This document shows, one piece after another, positions 7,641 to 15,680 of a stretch of 29,181 nucleotides of DNA (the stretch's first letter is position 1; each line of letters opens with the position of its first letter). The stretch comes from Microbacterium sp. (lineage in GTDB: Bacteria; Actinomycetota; Actinomycetes; Actinomycetales; Microbacteriaceae). The notes under the pieces are model-generated. The model saw only the letters and a program-made list of their open reading frames with translations, was not told the origin of the DNA and ran no database searches. The translations under genes and the position numbers were made by a program. The stretch is from NCBI RefSeq assembly GCF_003248605.1, contig NZ_QFPF01000041.1:1-29181 (forward strand), read 5' to 3'.

Positions 7641-9593
7641 TCAGCGGCGGCGCAGCGCCCCGCGCAGCGCGCGCAGCAGCAACAGCAGCCCGCCGAGGCC
7701 CATGAGGCTGCCGAGGAACCCGAAGGCCGGCACATCGCCCGTGACGAGAGGGCCGCCGTCGTCGACGGCGAGCAGGACGCCGGCGATGACAAGAGTGACC
7801 CCGACGACCGTGGATGACACGCGCGAGGTGATCGAGTCGATCCACGATCGCTCACCCTCGCTCTCGAACACGCGCAGCCGCATCGAGAACGAGCCGTCCT
7901 CGAGCGATCTGGTCACGGCCTCGAGCCGTCGCGGCATGCGGCGGGCCTGTTCGATCGCGAGCGCCGACCACGTCTGCGCGGTGAGAGCGGCACCGCGCGG
8001 CGACACGAGGGAGAGCGCGACACGCGGCGCGACGTCGAGGGCCCGGGCGGCCATGTCGTAGTCGGGCACGAGCTTGCGCAACGTGCCCTCGAGCGATGCC
8101 AGCGTGCGGAACACCAGCAGCAGCGAGGGCGGCAGGGCCATGCGGTTCCGGCGGAGCACGTCGAGCAGCATCCGGAACACGTTGCCGTCGGCGTGAGAGT
8201 TGCGCATGCGGGTGAGGATGACGCCGATGTCACGCTGCAGCAGGGCGACATCGGCGTCGCCGGCCGGCGGGCCGCACATCAGCAGCGCCACATCGGTCAC
8301 GGCGACATCGTCTTCGTTCGCCATGCCGATCAGCATCGGCAGCAGCAGCCGGCGCATGCTCGACTCGAGCACACCCACGGCGCCGAAGTCGATCAGTGTG
8401 ACGGTGCCGTCGGGATCCAGCATGAGATTGCCGGGGTGCAGGTCGGCGTGGAAGACACCGCGCACCGCGATCTGGTCCATGACAGCATCCAGGAGGGCAT
8501 CGGCGATGCGCTGCGCCTCATCCGCCGGCAGGGCATCGTGCGCGAGACGGCTGAACGGGGTTCCCGTCACCCGCTCCTGAACCAGCATCTGGGGGGTCGA
8601 GAACTCCGCGAACACCCGCGGCACCCGCAGCAGCCTCTGACCCGATGCCGACACCGCCGAGCGCAGCATCTCGGTGTTCGACGCCTCGATGCGGTAGTCG
8701 AGCTCCTCGCGCAGGGCGCGCGCGAACTCGTCGACGAGCGCGCGCGCCCCGTAGTCCTTCGCCCAGTCGGTGCGGCGTTCGCCCTCGATCGCGAGCCGCT
8801 CGAGGATGTCGAGGTCGGTCGTCACCTGCGAGCGCGCGCGGGGCCGCTGGATCTTCACGACGACCTCCTCGCCGCCCATGAGCCGCGCGGTGTGCACCTG
8901 AGCGACGGATGCTGCGGCCAGCGGCTGCGGATCGATCTCGGCGAAGACCTCCTCGATCGGGCGGTGCAGCTGCGCCTGGATCGCGCTCCGGGCCTCGGGC
9001 CAGGGGATCGGCGTCGAATCCATCTGAAGGGTCGAGAAGGCCTCGATCAGGGCGGGCGGCAGCACATCCTCGCGCGAGGAGAGCACCTGCCCGAGCTTGA
9101 CGAAGGTGACGCCCGCGTCGTTCATGGCGGCCACGAGCGCCGCGGGAAGCCGGTCGTCATCGCCCCGGCGGCGGCTCTCGTAGAAGCCGATCCCGTGGCG
9201 CGAGCCGATCGCGAGGATCTGCACGTACCGGCGCGCCCGATCACGCCGGCGGATCGCATCGCGCACGACGCGCACAGGGTTCCGCATGCCGTGCGAGGGC
9301 CAGAGGAACTCGAAGGTCAGCACCACGATCACGGCCGCCGCGAAGATCCACCCGACCGTCAACGCGAGGAAGGCCGCGGCGACACCGTCGTCGACGATGA
9401 TGCGGCCGCCGACCAGGACGTCGGCGGCCGTGAGTGACCGCGACGCGACGGGCAGCGCCAGCACGAACACCGCGACCGAGGTCACGACCGCCCGCACCCA
9501 GCCCACCGCGACATCCAGCAGCCGGCGGATCACCCACGCCGAGACGAGGGCGAACACGAGGGCGGCGAGCGCGACGAGGACCCAGTGCGGCAT
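7641..9593 (-). CDS. AarF/ABC1/UbiB-family kinase-like membrane protein
   Basis: A 650-residue protein. Two or three N-terminal helices (about 4-50 and 70-95) precede an ABC1/UbiB atypical kinase domain: the KxGQ motif FVKLGQVLSSR (164-174), the Ala-rich loop AAASVAQVH (226-234), the VVVKIQRP lysine (about 247), the catalytic FHADLHPGNLM (381-391) and the LIDFGA metal-binding motif (400-405). Two more helices lie at the extreme C terminus. UbiB-type proteins support isoprenoid-quinone or lipid metabolism and hydrolyse ATP; the exact actinobacterial role is unsettled. All kinase-like motifs are intact. The ATG at 9593 follows rlmN by 235 nt and probably has its own promoter, which I could not place. 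Confidence 0.92.
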   Translation of the reverse strand: MPHWVLVALAALVFALVSAWVIRRLLDVAVGWVRAVVTSVAVFVLALPVASRSLTAADVLVGGRIIVDDGVAAAFLALTVGWIFAAAVIVVLTFEFLWPSHGMRNPVRVVRDAIRRRDRARRYVQILAIGSRHGIGFYESRRRGDDDRLPAALVAAMNDAGVTFVKLGQVLSSREDVLPPALIEAFSTLQMDSTPIPWPEARSAIQAQLHRPIEEVFAEIDPQPLAAASVAQVHTARLMGGEEVVVKIQRPRARSQVTTDLDILERLAIEGERRTDWAKDYGARALVDEFARALREELDYRIEASNTEMLRSAVSASGQRLLRVPRVFAEFSTPQMLVQERVTGTPFSRLAHDALPADEAQRIADALLDAVMDQIAVRGVFHADLHPGNLMLDPDGTVTLIDFGAVGVLESSMRRLLLPMLIGMANEDDVAVTDVALLMCGPPAGDADVALLQRDIGVILTRMRNSHADGNVFRMLLDVLRRNRMALPPSLLLVFRTLASLEGTLRKLVPDYDMAARALDVAPRVALSLVSPRGAALTAQTWSALAIEQARRMPRRLEAVTRSLEDGSFSMRLRVFESEGERSWIDSITSRVSSTVVGVTLVIAGVLLAVDDGGPLVTGDVPAFGFLGSLMGLGGLLLLLRALRGALRRR

Positions 9594-9679
9594 GCGCCGA
9601 TTCTGTCAGGCCCGGCGGCGGGGCGCGCCTCCGATGCCGCCCCGGCATCCCGCGCAGCGTCGCGCCGGCATCAACCGCA

Positions 9680-9747
9680 CGTTGGGGCGTTGAAACCACG
9701 TTGGGGCGTGCTGCTCCGCGCCCCAACGTGATTCTGACGCCCCAACG
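9680..9747. repeat. Nested double inverted repeat (CGTTGGGGCGT family)
   Basis: Four copies of one short motif form two nested stems: the outer CGTTGGGGCGT (9680-9690) pairs with 9737-9747, and the inner CACGTTGGGGCG (9697-9708) pairs with 9719-9730, around an octamer-size loop. Between the stems only a few bases can pair. The left half is thus a direct repeat of about 20-bp spacing and the right half its mirror. It lies between the rlmN 3' end and the AarF-type gene start, both on the minus strand. A tail-to-head duplication of a shorter hairpin would explain it. Confidence 0.85.
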
Positions 9748-9751
9748 CGGA

Positions 9752-9796
9752 TAGGAGCGGGGCGGGATGCTGTCGCTCACGCCCCCGCGGCTCCTA
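9752..9796 (-). terminator. Possible terminator-like hairpin downstream of rlmN
   Basis: On the minus strand, 33 nt after the rlmN stop, TAGGAGC (9796-9790) can pair with GCTCCTA (9758-9752), and neighbouring CGGGGGC and GCCCCG runs extend the stem with a bulge. There is no U-run, so it would be a Rho-type or processing structure at best. Confidence 0.25.
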
Positions 9797-9828
9797 CGCA
9801 CCCGCGGCACGCGGGCACCCCGCGGCGC

Positions 9829-11064
9829 TCAGGCGTCGGCGGCGGCGCGCTCGTCGTCCTCGGTGGCGACGAGCTGGCCGCACGCGCCGTCGATCTCCTT
9901 GCCGCGCGTGTCGCGGAGCGTCGTCGGGATCCCTGCCGCGTTGAGCCGGCGCACGAACTCGTTCTGCACGTCACGCTCGGACGCGGTCCAGATCGAGCCG
10001 GGCGTCGGGTTCAGCGGGATCGGATTGACATGCACCCAGCCGCGGCCGCGCGCGTTGAGCTTCTCCGCGAGCAGATCGGCGCGCCAGCCGTGATCGTTCA
10101 TGTCCTTGATCAGGGCGTATTCGATGGAGACACGGCGCCCGGTCTTCTCGAAGTAGGTGCGTGCAGCATCCAGTGCCTCATCGACCTTCCAGCGCGAGTT
10201 GACCGGGATCAGCTCGTCGCGCAGCAGGTCGTCGGGGGCGTGCAGCGAGAGGGCGAAGGTGACCGGCAGGTCTTCGTTCGCGAGCTTCGTGATCGCCGGC
10301 ACGAGTCCGACGGTCGACACGGTGATGCCGCGGGCGCTCATGCCGAGCCCCTCGGGCTGCTTCGCGACCATCACGCGCACGGCCTGCATGACGCGCGCGT
10401 AGTTGGCCAGGGGCTCGCCCATTCCCATGAACACGATGTTCGACACGCGCTCGAGCGAGTGGTCGGTGCTCTTCTTGCCGCCCAGCTCCCCCGCGGCGAT
10501 GACGGCGTTGGCTCGCACGATCTGGTCGACGATCTCGGCCGCCGACATGTTGCGCGTGAGGCCCGCCTGTCCCGTCGCGCAGAAGGGGCAGTTCATGCCG
10601 CACCCTGCCTGGCTCGACACGCACAGCGTGATGCGGCCCGGATAGCGCATGAGAACGGATTCGACGAGGGCGCCGTCATGCAGCTTCCACAGGAACTTGA
10701 TCGTGTCGCCCCCGTCGGTCTGCAGCCGACGCACCTCGGTCAGCAGCGGCGGCAGGAGACCGGCGACCAGCTCTTCGCGCCCCGCGGCCGGAAGGTCGGT
10801 CATGTCGGCGGGATCGGCGGTGTAGTGGGTGAAGTAGTGCGCGGCGATCTGCTTGGCGCGGAACCCGGGCAGCCCGAGCTCGGTGGCTTTCGCCACGCGC
10901 TCGGCGGGGGACATATCGGCCAGATGCACGGGAGGCTTGCCGCGTTTCGGAGAAGCGAACTGCAGCAGCGGCCGGCCCTCGGCATCCTTCTTCTGCGACC
11001 ACCCCTCCGTCGTGGGGCGCACCTGACGCGGTTTTGTCGTGCGCACGGCGGGGGTGTCAGTCAT
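9829..11064 (-). CDS. rlmN: Dual-specificity 23S rRNA/tRNA adenine C2-methyltransferase
   Basis: A 411-residue radical SAM enzyme that methylates A2503 of 23S rRNA and A37 of some tRNAs. The iron-sulfur cluster motif is C155-GMN-C159-PF-C162; the accessory C148 (TLCVSSQAG) and the C-terminal catalytic C395 (DGACGQL) are both present. The N-terminal helical RNA-recognition region contains [15 protein letters not shown]. All features match the family, with an actinobacterial N-terminal extension of about 30 residues and a short acidic tail. The ATG at 11064 follows a TACCCT box by 7 nt, so the mRNA is probably leaderless, although GGGAGGT also abuts the start. It is divergent from the GNAT gene across 44 nt. 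Confidence 0.97.
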   Translation of the reverse strand: MTDTPAVRTTKPRQVRPTTEGWSQKKDAEGRPLLQFASPKRGKPPVHLADMSPAERVAKATELGLPGFRAKQIAAHYFTHYTADPADMTDLPAAGREELVAGLLPPLLTEVRRLQTDGGDTIKFLWKLHDGALVESVLMRYPGRITLCVSSQAGCGMNCPFCATGQAGLTRNMSAAEIVDQIVRANAVIAAGELGGKKSTDHSLERVSNIVFMGMGEPLANYARVMQAVRVMVAKQPEGLGMSARGITVSTVGLVPAITKLANEDLPVTFALSLHAPDDLLRDELIPVNSRWKVDEALDAARTYFEKTGRRVSIEYALIKDMNDHGWRADLLAEKLNARGRGWVHVNPIPLNPTPGSIWTASERDVQNEFVRRLNAAGIPTTLRDTRGKEIDGACGQLVATEDDERAAADA

Positions 11065-11071
11065 ACCTCCC

Positions 11072-11077
11072 AGGGTA
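11072..11077 (-). promoter_or_regulatory. -10 box of rlmN promoter
   Basis: TACCCT on the minus strand, with a 7-nt spacer (GGGAGGT) to the rlmN ATG. It shares the 44-nt divergent gap with the promoter at 11096. Confidence 0.5.
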
Positions 11078-11095
11078 GCCGCGCCGCCGCGGCAC

Positions 11096-11101
11096 TACAG
11101 T
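11096..11101 (+). promoter_or_regulatory. -10 box upstream of the short ORF and GNAT gene
   Basis: TACAGT followed after 7 nt by the ATG at 11109, the same layout as the leaderless genes around it. The GNAT start itself is 78 nt further on, so the transcript would begin with the short ORF. Confidence 0.55.
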
Positions 11102-11108
11102 GTGCCGG

Positions 11109-11183
11109 ATGAGCGATGTCACACCCGACGCCCGGTACCTCGCGGTCCCGCCCGCCCGCGACCGCCCGGAGCCGACCCGATGA
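11109..11183 (+). CDS. Possible 24-residue leader ORF upstream of GNAT gene
   Basis: ATG at 11109 to TGA at 11181-11183, reading MSDVTPDARYLAVPPARDRP and four more residues. The start sits exactly where a leaderless transcript from the TACAGT box would begin, and the stop overlaps the GNAT ATG by 4 nt, so ribosomes finishing it could restart on the GNAT gene. Third positions are mostly G/C, like real genes here. No domain or membrane segment is visible. It may be a genuine small protein, a regulatory leader peptide, or only a chance reading frame. Confidence 0.4.
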   Translation: MSDVTPDARYLAVPPARDRPEPTR

Positions 11184-11650
11184 CCGACGTGCGGATCCGC
11201 GCCATCGAGCCCGGCGATGCGGGCGAGGTGCTGACCCTCCAGCGCGCGGCCTTCGTGCAGGAGGCCCTGATCTACGGCACGCCGCACATGCCGCCGCTCA
11301 CGCAGACTCTCGACGAGGTGGAGGCCGAGCTGGTCGAGAACGAGGGATGCGTCGCGCACATCGGCACGCGAATGGTCGGTGCCGTGCGGGGCCGCGTCGA
11401 CGGCGCCCTGCTGCTGATCGGACGCCTGGCGATCGCACCCGATGTCCAGGGCGCGGGCATCGGCTCGCGGCTGCTCGCGGCCGTCGAGGCCCGCGGTCGC
11501 GCGGCGGGCTGCCGCGAGGCCGAACTGTTCACCGGGTCGCTCAGCGAGGCGAATCTGCGCCTCTACGAACGCGAGGGCTACGCCGAGTCCGAGCGGGTGC
11601 CCGGCGACGACGGCATCGAGCAGGTGTTCCTGCGCAAGTCCATCGCCTGA
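11180..11650 (+). CDS. GNAT-family N-acetyltransferase
   Basis: A 156-residue single-domain acetyltransferase. The acetyl-CoA pyrophosphate loop is visible in PDVQGAGIGSRLLAAVE (Q-x-x-G-x-G), preceded by the beta strand LLLIGRLAIAP and followed by the C-terminal LYEREGYAE motif typical of the fold. It would transfer an acetyl group from acetyl-CoA to an amine; the acceptor cannot be predicted. The ATG at 11180 has GGAG 8 nt upstream and overlaps the preceding short ORF. It converges with the NUDIX gene, the two stops being only 4 nt apart. Confidence 0.9.
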   Translation: MTDVRIRAIEPGDAGEVLTLQRAAFVQEALIYGTPHMPPLTQTLDEVEAELVENEGCVAHIGTRMVGAVRGRVDGALLLIGRLAIAPDVQGAGIGSRLLAAVEARGRAAGCREAELFTGSLSEANLRLYEREGYAESERVPGDDGIEQVFLRKSIA

Positions 11651-11654
11651 GGCC

Positions 11655-12146
11655 TCAGGGGGTGGATGCCGCCGCCAGCAGCCGCTCCAACGCCTCGACC
11701 GCGGGACGCTGGCCCTTGACGAGCAGCGTGCGGGCCTCGCCGAGGGGCACCCACCGCGCGTCGTCGACCTCGGGGAAGCGCTGCATGCGCCCCGAACGCG
11801 GCGGCCACTCGAGGTCGAACTCGCCGAAGGTCAGGTGCGGCGGGTCGAACCCTGCGCCGTCGGCGACGAACACCACAATGCGTTTGCCCGAGGAGTACAC
11901 GAACGTGCCGAGTTCGGCATGGTCGAGCTCGGGCGGGGCGATGCCGAGCTCTTCGGCGAACTCGCGACGCGCAGCGTCCCGTGCCGTTTCGGTGTCGGGA
12001 TCGTATTCGCCCTTGGGGATCGTCCAGGCGCCCTCGCGCTTGGAGGTCCAGAACGGGCCGCCCATATGGGCGAGGAAGACCTCGGCCGCGTCCGCGCCGT
12101 TCGGGCCGAGTCGATACAGCAGGATTCCCGCGCTCATCACCGGCAT
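11655..12146 (-). CDS. NUDIX hydrolase
   Basis: A 163-residue protein starting MPVMSAGILLYRLG. The Nudix box lies in PKGEYDPDTETARDAARREF and continues AEELGI; the REFAEELG metal-binding core is intact, with one extra residue between the first Gly and the Glu, as in the PKGEY subfamily. The GGPFWTSKREGAWTIPKGEY run is characteristic of a widespread subfamily often annotated as MutT-like or diadenosine-polyphosphate hydrolase. Substrate not determined. The ATG at 12146 is chosen over upstream codons because a TACCAT box lies 6 nt before it and the upstream frame runs into the palindrome at 12170. Confidence 0.92.
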   Translation of the reverse strand: MPVMSAGILLYRLGPNGADAAEVFLAHMGGPFWTSKREGAWTIPKGEYDPDTETARDAARREFAEELGIAPPELDHAELGTFVYSSGKRIVVFVADGAGFDPPHLTFGEFDLEWPPRSGRMQRFPEVDDARWVPLGEARTLLVKGQRPAVEALERLLAAASTP

Positions 12147-12152
12147 GCGGCG

Positions 12153-12158
12153 ATGGTA
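12153..12158 (-). promoter_or_regulatory. -10 box of leaderless NUDIX promoter
   Basis: TACCAT on the minus strand, 6-nt spacer to the ATG at 12146. It lies only 11 nt from the palindrome at 12170, whose nearer arm would cover the usual -35 region. Confidence 0.5.
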
Positions 12159-12169
12159 GCCGCCTCGCG

Positions 12170-12270
12170 CGGTCAACATTCCGGAAACAGTGTCGCCCAG
12201 CGGCACGATCAGGTCCGGAATTCTGCGGGCACCGCACACGATGGCCGCCGTCGCTCCGGAATGTTGACCG
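12170..12270. repeat. 16-bp perfect inverted repeat with 69-nt centre
   Basis: The arms 12170-12185 (CGGTCAACATTCCGGA) and 12255-12270 are exact reverse complements. The centre holds a third copy of the arm end (TCCGGAATT near 12214) and smaller hairpins. It lies between the stop of the HSDL2-like gene and the NUDIX promoter. The wide spacing suits a pair of protein-binding or recombination sites as well as an RNA hairpin. No ORF fits inside. Confidence 0.82.
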
Positions 12271-12369
12271 ATTTCGCCGCGTGACCCACCCGCCACCCGG
12301 CCCGCTCCGGTCAGCCGGGCGCGGCCCGCTTCCGCCCCGCGCCCGGCACCGTTCCCAGCCCAGCTCCCG

Positions 12370-13203
12370 TCAGTCGAGGAAGATGTCGGGGAACAGGGCC
12401 GAATCCGGCGTGCCCGGCACCGCTGCGTACCCCGAGAAGTCGGTGACGCCGGCCTCGGTCAGCACGTCCTCGACGATCAGCTGCCGACCCGTGCACGACG
12501 CGGCAGGCCGGGTGATGACTTCGTACGCCGCGTCGGCGTAGATCTCGGCTGTGCGGCTGGCCGCCATCACGCGGTCGCCGCCCAGCAGGTTCTGCACCGC
12601 GGCCGTCGCGATGGTCGTGCGCGGCCACAGCGTGTTCGCGGCGATGCCCGCGAACTCGGCGGCAAGGCCCAGCGTCACCATCGTCATGCCGAACTTCGCC
12701 AGCGAATACCCCGTGTGCGCCCCCAGCCACCTCGGCGTCGGGTTCAGCGGGGGCGAGAGCGAGAGGATGTGCGGGTTCTTGCTGTCGCGCAGGATCGGCA
12801 CCGCGGCACGCGAGAGCATGAAGGTGCCGCGCACGTTGACGTCCTGCATCAGGTCGTACTTCTTCGCGTCGAGGTCGAGCGAACCCGACAGGTCGATCAC
12901 ACTGGCGTTGTTGATGACGATGTCGATGCCGCCGAACTCGCCCTGCGTCTTCAGCACCGCCTCGGTCACGTCGTCGTCGGATCTCACATCACCGACGATC
13001 GGCAGCGCCTCGCCCCCCGCCGCGCGGATCTGCTCGGCCGCCGAGTGCACGGTGCCCTCGAGGCGTGGATGCGGGGTGTCGGTCTTCGCGAGCATCGCGA
13101 TGTTGGCGCCGTCCGCGGCCGCGCGCAGCGCGATCGCGAGGCCGATGCCGCGGCTTCCGCCCGACATCAGGATCGTGCGTCCGGCGAGGGGTTTTCCGTT
13201 CAT
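12370..13203 (-). CDS. HSDL2-like short-chain dehydrogenase/reductase
   Basis: A 277-residue SDR starting [20 protein letters not shown]. The nucleotide-binding GGSRGIG, the NNAS motif, the ILSLSPPL serine strand and the catalytic GYSLAKFGM (Y and K) are present. The SLSPPLN and LWPRTTIATAAVQNLLGGD stretches are typical of the HSDL2 (hydroxysteroid dehydrogenase-like 2) and citronellol-catabolism SDR group, which is tied to acyl-CoA or fatty-acid breakdown. The ATG overlaps the upstream enoyl-CoA hydratase-family stop by 4 nt (ATGA). It is the last gene of a three-gene catabolic operon. The exact substrate is unknown. Confidence 0.88.
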   Translation of the reverse strand: MNGKPLAGRTILMSGGSRGIGLAIALRAAADGANIAMLAKTDTPHPRLEGTVHSAAEQIRAAGGEALPIVGDVRSDDDVTEAVLKTQGEFGGIDIVINNASVIDLSGSLDLDAKKYDLMQDVNVRGTFMLSRAAVPILRDSKNPHILSLSPPLNPTPRWLGAHTGYSLAKFGMTMVTLGLAAEFAGIAANTLWPRTTIATAAVQNLLGGDRVMAASRTAEIYADAAYEVITRPAASCTGRQLIVEDVLTEAGVTDFSGYAAVPGTPDSALFPDIFLD

Positions 13204-13991
13204 CGGGGGTCCTTTCGGGATGCGGCGGAGGCGGACGCCTGGGCGAACGCGGCGATCCGCGCCCGGGCGTCGGGGGTGTCGAAGGCCGCGCCGATCGTGC
13301 GGGCCTCCTCGTCGAGCTGGTCGGCGAACGAACGCGTCGGCTGCGATCGGATGAGGCGCTTGGCCTGGCCGAAGGCTGCAGTGGCGCCCTCGAGCCAGGA
13401 CCGGGCCACGGCCTCGGCCCGCGACGCGACGTCGCCCGCGTCGACGACCTCGGCGATGAGGCCCCACGCGCGGGCCTCATCGGCCGACAGCATCCGGTCG
13501 CCGAGCACGAGCTGCAGCGCCCGGCGCTCGCCGACGGCGCGGGCCAGCTGCGCCGAGACCGAGAGGTCGGGGGTGAGCCCGACACCGGCGTACCGGCTGC
13601 CGATCCGGGAGTCGGCGGCGGCGATCGCGTAGTCGCTGGCGAGGAGGATGCCGAGACCGCCACCCGCGGTCGTGCCCTGGGCGGCGGCCACGACCGGCAC
13701 CGACGACTCGACGAGCGCGCGGATGCCGCCGTGGATCACGTGGGCGAGTTCGGTGATGCCCGCACCCGTCCCGACCGCGGTCGCCATCGCGACGACGTCG
13801 CCGCCCGCGCAGAAGGCGGGGCCGGCCGCGTCGATGAGGATCGCGCCGATGTCGTCGGACGACGTCGCCTCGACGCAGGCGACCTGCCAGGCGTGCGCCA
13901 TCGCCTCGTCGAACGCGTTCAATCGCGCCGGTCGGTTGAGCGTGATGCGGGCGAGCCCCCCGTCGATCCGCAGACGGATGCTGTCGCTCAT
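13200..13991 (-). CDS. Enoyl-CoA hydratase/isomerase family protein, PaaG/isomerase-like active site
   Basis: A 263-residue crotonase-fold protein. The acyl-CoA oxyanion-hole motifs are FCAGGD (60-65) and AGGGLG (109-114). The two glutamates used by true enoyl-CoA hydratases are both absent: the first position is Gly in [11 protein letters not shown], the second Gly in YAGVGLTPD. Instead an Asp (D142) lies in GLTPDLS, the position of the catalytic Asp of PaaG-type delta3/delta2 enoyl-CoA isomerases. I therefore favour an isomerase or related reaction over hydration. The ATG at 13991 overlaps the SDR stop upstream by 4 nt, and the gene overlaps the next one likewise. The assignment of catalytic residues is by pattern only. 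Confidence 0.88.
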   Translation of the reverse strand: MSDSIRLRIDGGLARITLNRPARLNAFDEAMAHAWQVACVEATSSDDIGAILIDAAGPAFCAGGDVVAMATAVGTGAGITELAHVIHGGIRALVESSVPVVAAAQGTTAGGGLGILLASDYAIAAADSRIGSRYAGVGLTPDLSVSAQLARAVGERRALQLVLGDRMLSADEARAWGLIAEVVDAGDVASRAEAVARSWLEGATAAFGQAKRLIRSQPTRSFADQLDEEARTIGAAFDTPDARARIAAFAQASASAASRKDPR

Positions 13992-14749
13992 CGCGGTGCC
14001 ATCCGGATCGCCCCGTCCAGTCGTATCGTCTCGCCGTTGAGATAGCCGTTGTGCACGATGTGCAGGGCGAGATCGGCGTACTCCTCGGGTCGCCCCAGCC
14101 GCGACGGGTAGGGCACCTGTTCGCCGAGCGAATCCTGTGCGGCCTGCGGCAGGCCCTTGAGCATCGGGGTCTCCATGATTCCCGGTGCGATCGTGACGAC
14201 GCGGATGCCGTGGCGTGCCAGCTCGCGCGCGATCGGCAGTGTCATCGCGTGCACGCCGCCCTTGCTCGCGGAGTACGCGGGCTGCCCGATCTGGCCGTCG
14301 AACGCGGCGACACTCGCCGTGTTGACGATGACCCCGCGGTCGCCGCCGGGCAGCGGCTCGTTGCCCGCCATCGATGCCGCCGCCTGGGCGATCACGGTGT
14401 ACGTGCCGATCAGGTTGATGCGCACGACCCGCTCGAAGTCGGCGATCGGGGACGGGTTTCCGTCGCGGTCGAGCACCTTGGCGGGCGGGGCGATGCCCGC
14501 GCAGTTCACGACGACGCGCAGCGGCGCGAGCGCGGATGCTTCGGCGACCGCCGCGCGCACCTGCTCCTCGTTCGTGACGTCGGCGGGTGCGAAGACCCCG
14601 CCGAGCTCGGCGGCGATCTCCTCGCCGGGCGAGGACGGCAGGTCGATGATCGTGACGACCATGCCCTCGCCGGCCAGACGCCGCGCGGTCGCGAGCCCGA
14701 GCCCGCTGGCGCCGCCCGTGACGAGCGCGCCGGATCTGCCTTCGTGCAT
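13988..14749 (-). CDS. SDR, type-2 3-hydroxyacyl-CoA dehydrogenase-like
   Basis: A 253-residue SDR: cofactor loop [18 protein letters not shown], the serine strand [20 protein letters not shown] with the YSASK active site, and [11 protein letters not shown]. The [16 protein letters not shown] run is characteristic of the HSD17B10/type-2 3-hydroxyacyl-CoA dehydrogenase group, which oxidises 3-hydroxyacyl-CoA in beta-oxidation or isoleucine breakdown. The ATG at 14749 has a good AGGAG ribosome site. First gene of an operon whose three genes overlap by 4 nt each. With the hydratase/isomerase and HSDL2-like genes it suggests branched or unsaturated acyl-CoA catabolism. Confidence 0.9.
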   Translation of the reverse strand: MHEGRSGALVTGGASGLGLATARRLAGEGMVVTIIDLPSSPGEEIAAELGGVFAPADVTNEEQVRAAVAEASALAPLRVVVNCAGIAPPAKVLDRDGNPSPIADFERVVRINLIGTYTVIAQAAASMAGNEPLPGGDRGVIVNTASVAAFDGQIGQPAYSASKGGVHAMTLPIARELARHGIRVVTIAPGIMETPMLKGLPQAAQDSLGEQVPYPSRLGRPEEYADLALHIVHNGYLNGETIRLDGAIRMAPR

Positions 14750-14812
14750 GGGGTTCTCCTTCGAACATCACGCGCGCGGGCGGTCGTGGCGCCGCGCGTG
14801 GAATCGCGCATC

Positions 14813-14818
14813 AGCCTA
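14813..14818 (-). promoter_or_regulatory. Possible -10 box of the acyl-CoA catabolic operon
   Basis: TAGGCT on the minus strand, about 63 nt before the SDR ATG. It resembles the other -10 boxes of the window but gives a leader, consistent with the AGGAG ribosome site. Confidence 0.35.
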
Positions 14819-14861
14819 CGCGGCACCGGGTGTCACGCGCACCCCGGACGCCGCGCCGCCC

Positions 14862-15680
14862 TCACGCCGGGCCGAGGATGAAGTTCCACGAGCCCACCCA
14901 CACCGCGGTCGCGAGGGCGGTCGCGCTGATCGCGGCGCCGGCGGCGACCAGCACCCACTCGCGCGCACCCCAGCGCGACTCGCGCGCCCACGTGCGTGTG
15001 ATCGGGCGGCCGTCCGCGTCGGCGATTCCGCCGAAACCGCGCGCCTCCATCGCGGTCGCAAGCTTCGTCCCGCGGCGGATCGCCAGTACGAACAGCGCGA
15101 ACGCCATGCCGAGAACCCGCCGCACGCGGCCCTCGTCGGCGACCCCGCGGGCCCGCCGCGCCAGCGCGAGGGCGCGCCAGTCGTCGGCGAGCAGCCCCAG
15201 CATCCGCATGCCGGCGAGCGCCCCCAGGACGAAGCGGGCGGGCAGGTGCACGATCTGGGCGAGGCCGTCGGCGAGGTCGGTCGGATCGACCGTGACGAAC
15301 AGCACGATGCCCGGCAGCGCGATCGCCAGCACGCGGAAGAAGGTCGCCACGGCCAGCTCGAGCGATCCTTCGCTGATGCGCACGACGAACCACTCGACGT
15401 AGATCTGCCCCGACGTCTGCCCGTAGAGGGCGATCGTCACGGCCGTCAGGGGCGCGGCGACCCACACGGGCAGGGTGCGCAGCCAGAACTCGCGCCACCG
15501 CACCCCCGACAGCACGAACAGGATGCCGGAGAGCCCGAGCGCGACCGCTGCCGAGACCCAGTCGATGGTGAGCACGAGCGGCAGCGCGATCAGCAGCGCC
15601 GCGGTGAGCTTGGCGACAGGATTGATGCCCGCGATGGGACCCGCGCGCACGGCGCGCTCCTGCTGCTGCTGCGCGATCAC
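14862..15680 (-). CDS. ykoC: ECF transporter T component (YkoC-like)
   Basis: A 272-residue membrane protein with about five helices in the first half and the two Ala-Arg-Gly coupling motifs of ECF T components: ARRARG (174-179) and AMEARGF (210-216). These short helices insert in the grooves of the two ATPase domains. The start is GTG at 15680, overlapping the YkoD stop (GTGA). It completes the YkoE-YkoD-YkoC importer, which carries thiamine precursors such as hydroxymethylpyrimidine; the riboswitch upstream of ykoE supports this. CbiQ-type cobalt transport is an alternative on family alone but lacks support here. Confidence 0.88.
   Translation of the reverse strand: MIAQQQQERAVRAGPIAGINPVAKLTAALLIALPLVLTIDWVSAAVALGLSGILFVLSGVRWREFWLRTLPVWVAAPLTAVTIALYGQTSGQIYVEWFVVRISEGSLELAVATFFRVLAIALPGIVLFVTVDPTDLADGLAQIVHLPARFVLGALAGMRMLGLLADDWRALALARRARGVADEGRVRRVLGMAFALFVLAIRRGTKLATAMEARGFGGIADADGRPITRTWARESRWGAREWVLVAAGAAISATALATAVWVGSWNFILGPA

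Noticed and set aside
11039..11179. N-terminal extension of the GNAT protein
   Set aside because: The upstream frame is Arg/Pro-rich and crosses the rlmN promoter; ATG 11180 has a GGAG site and starts the fold directly.
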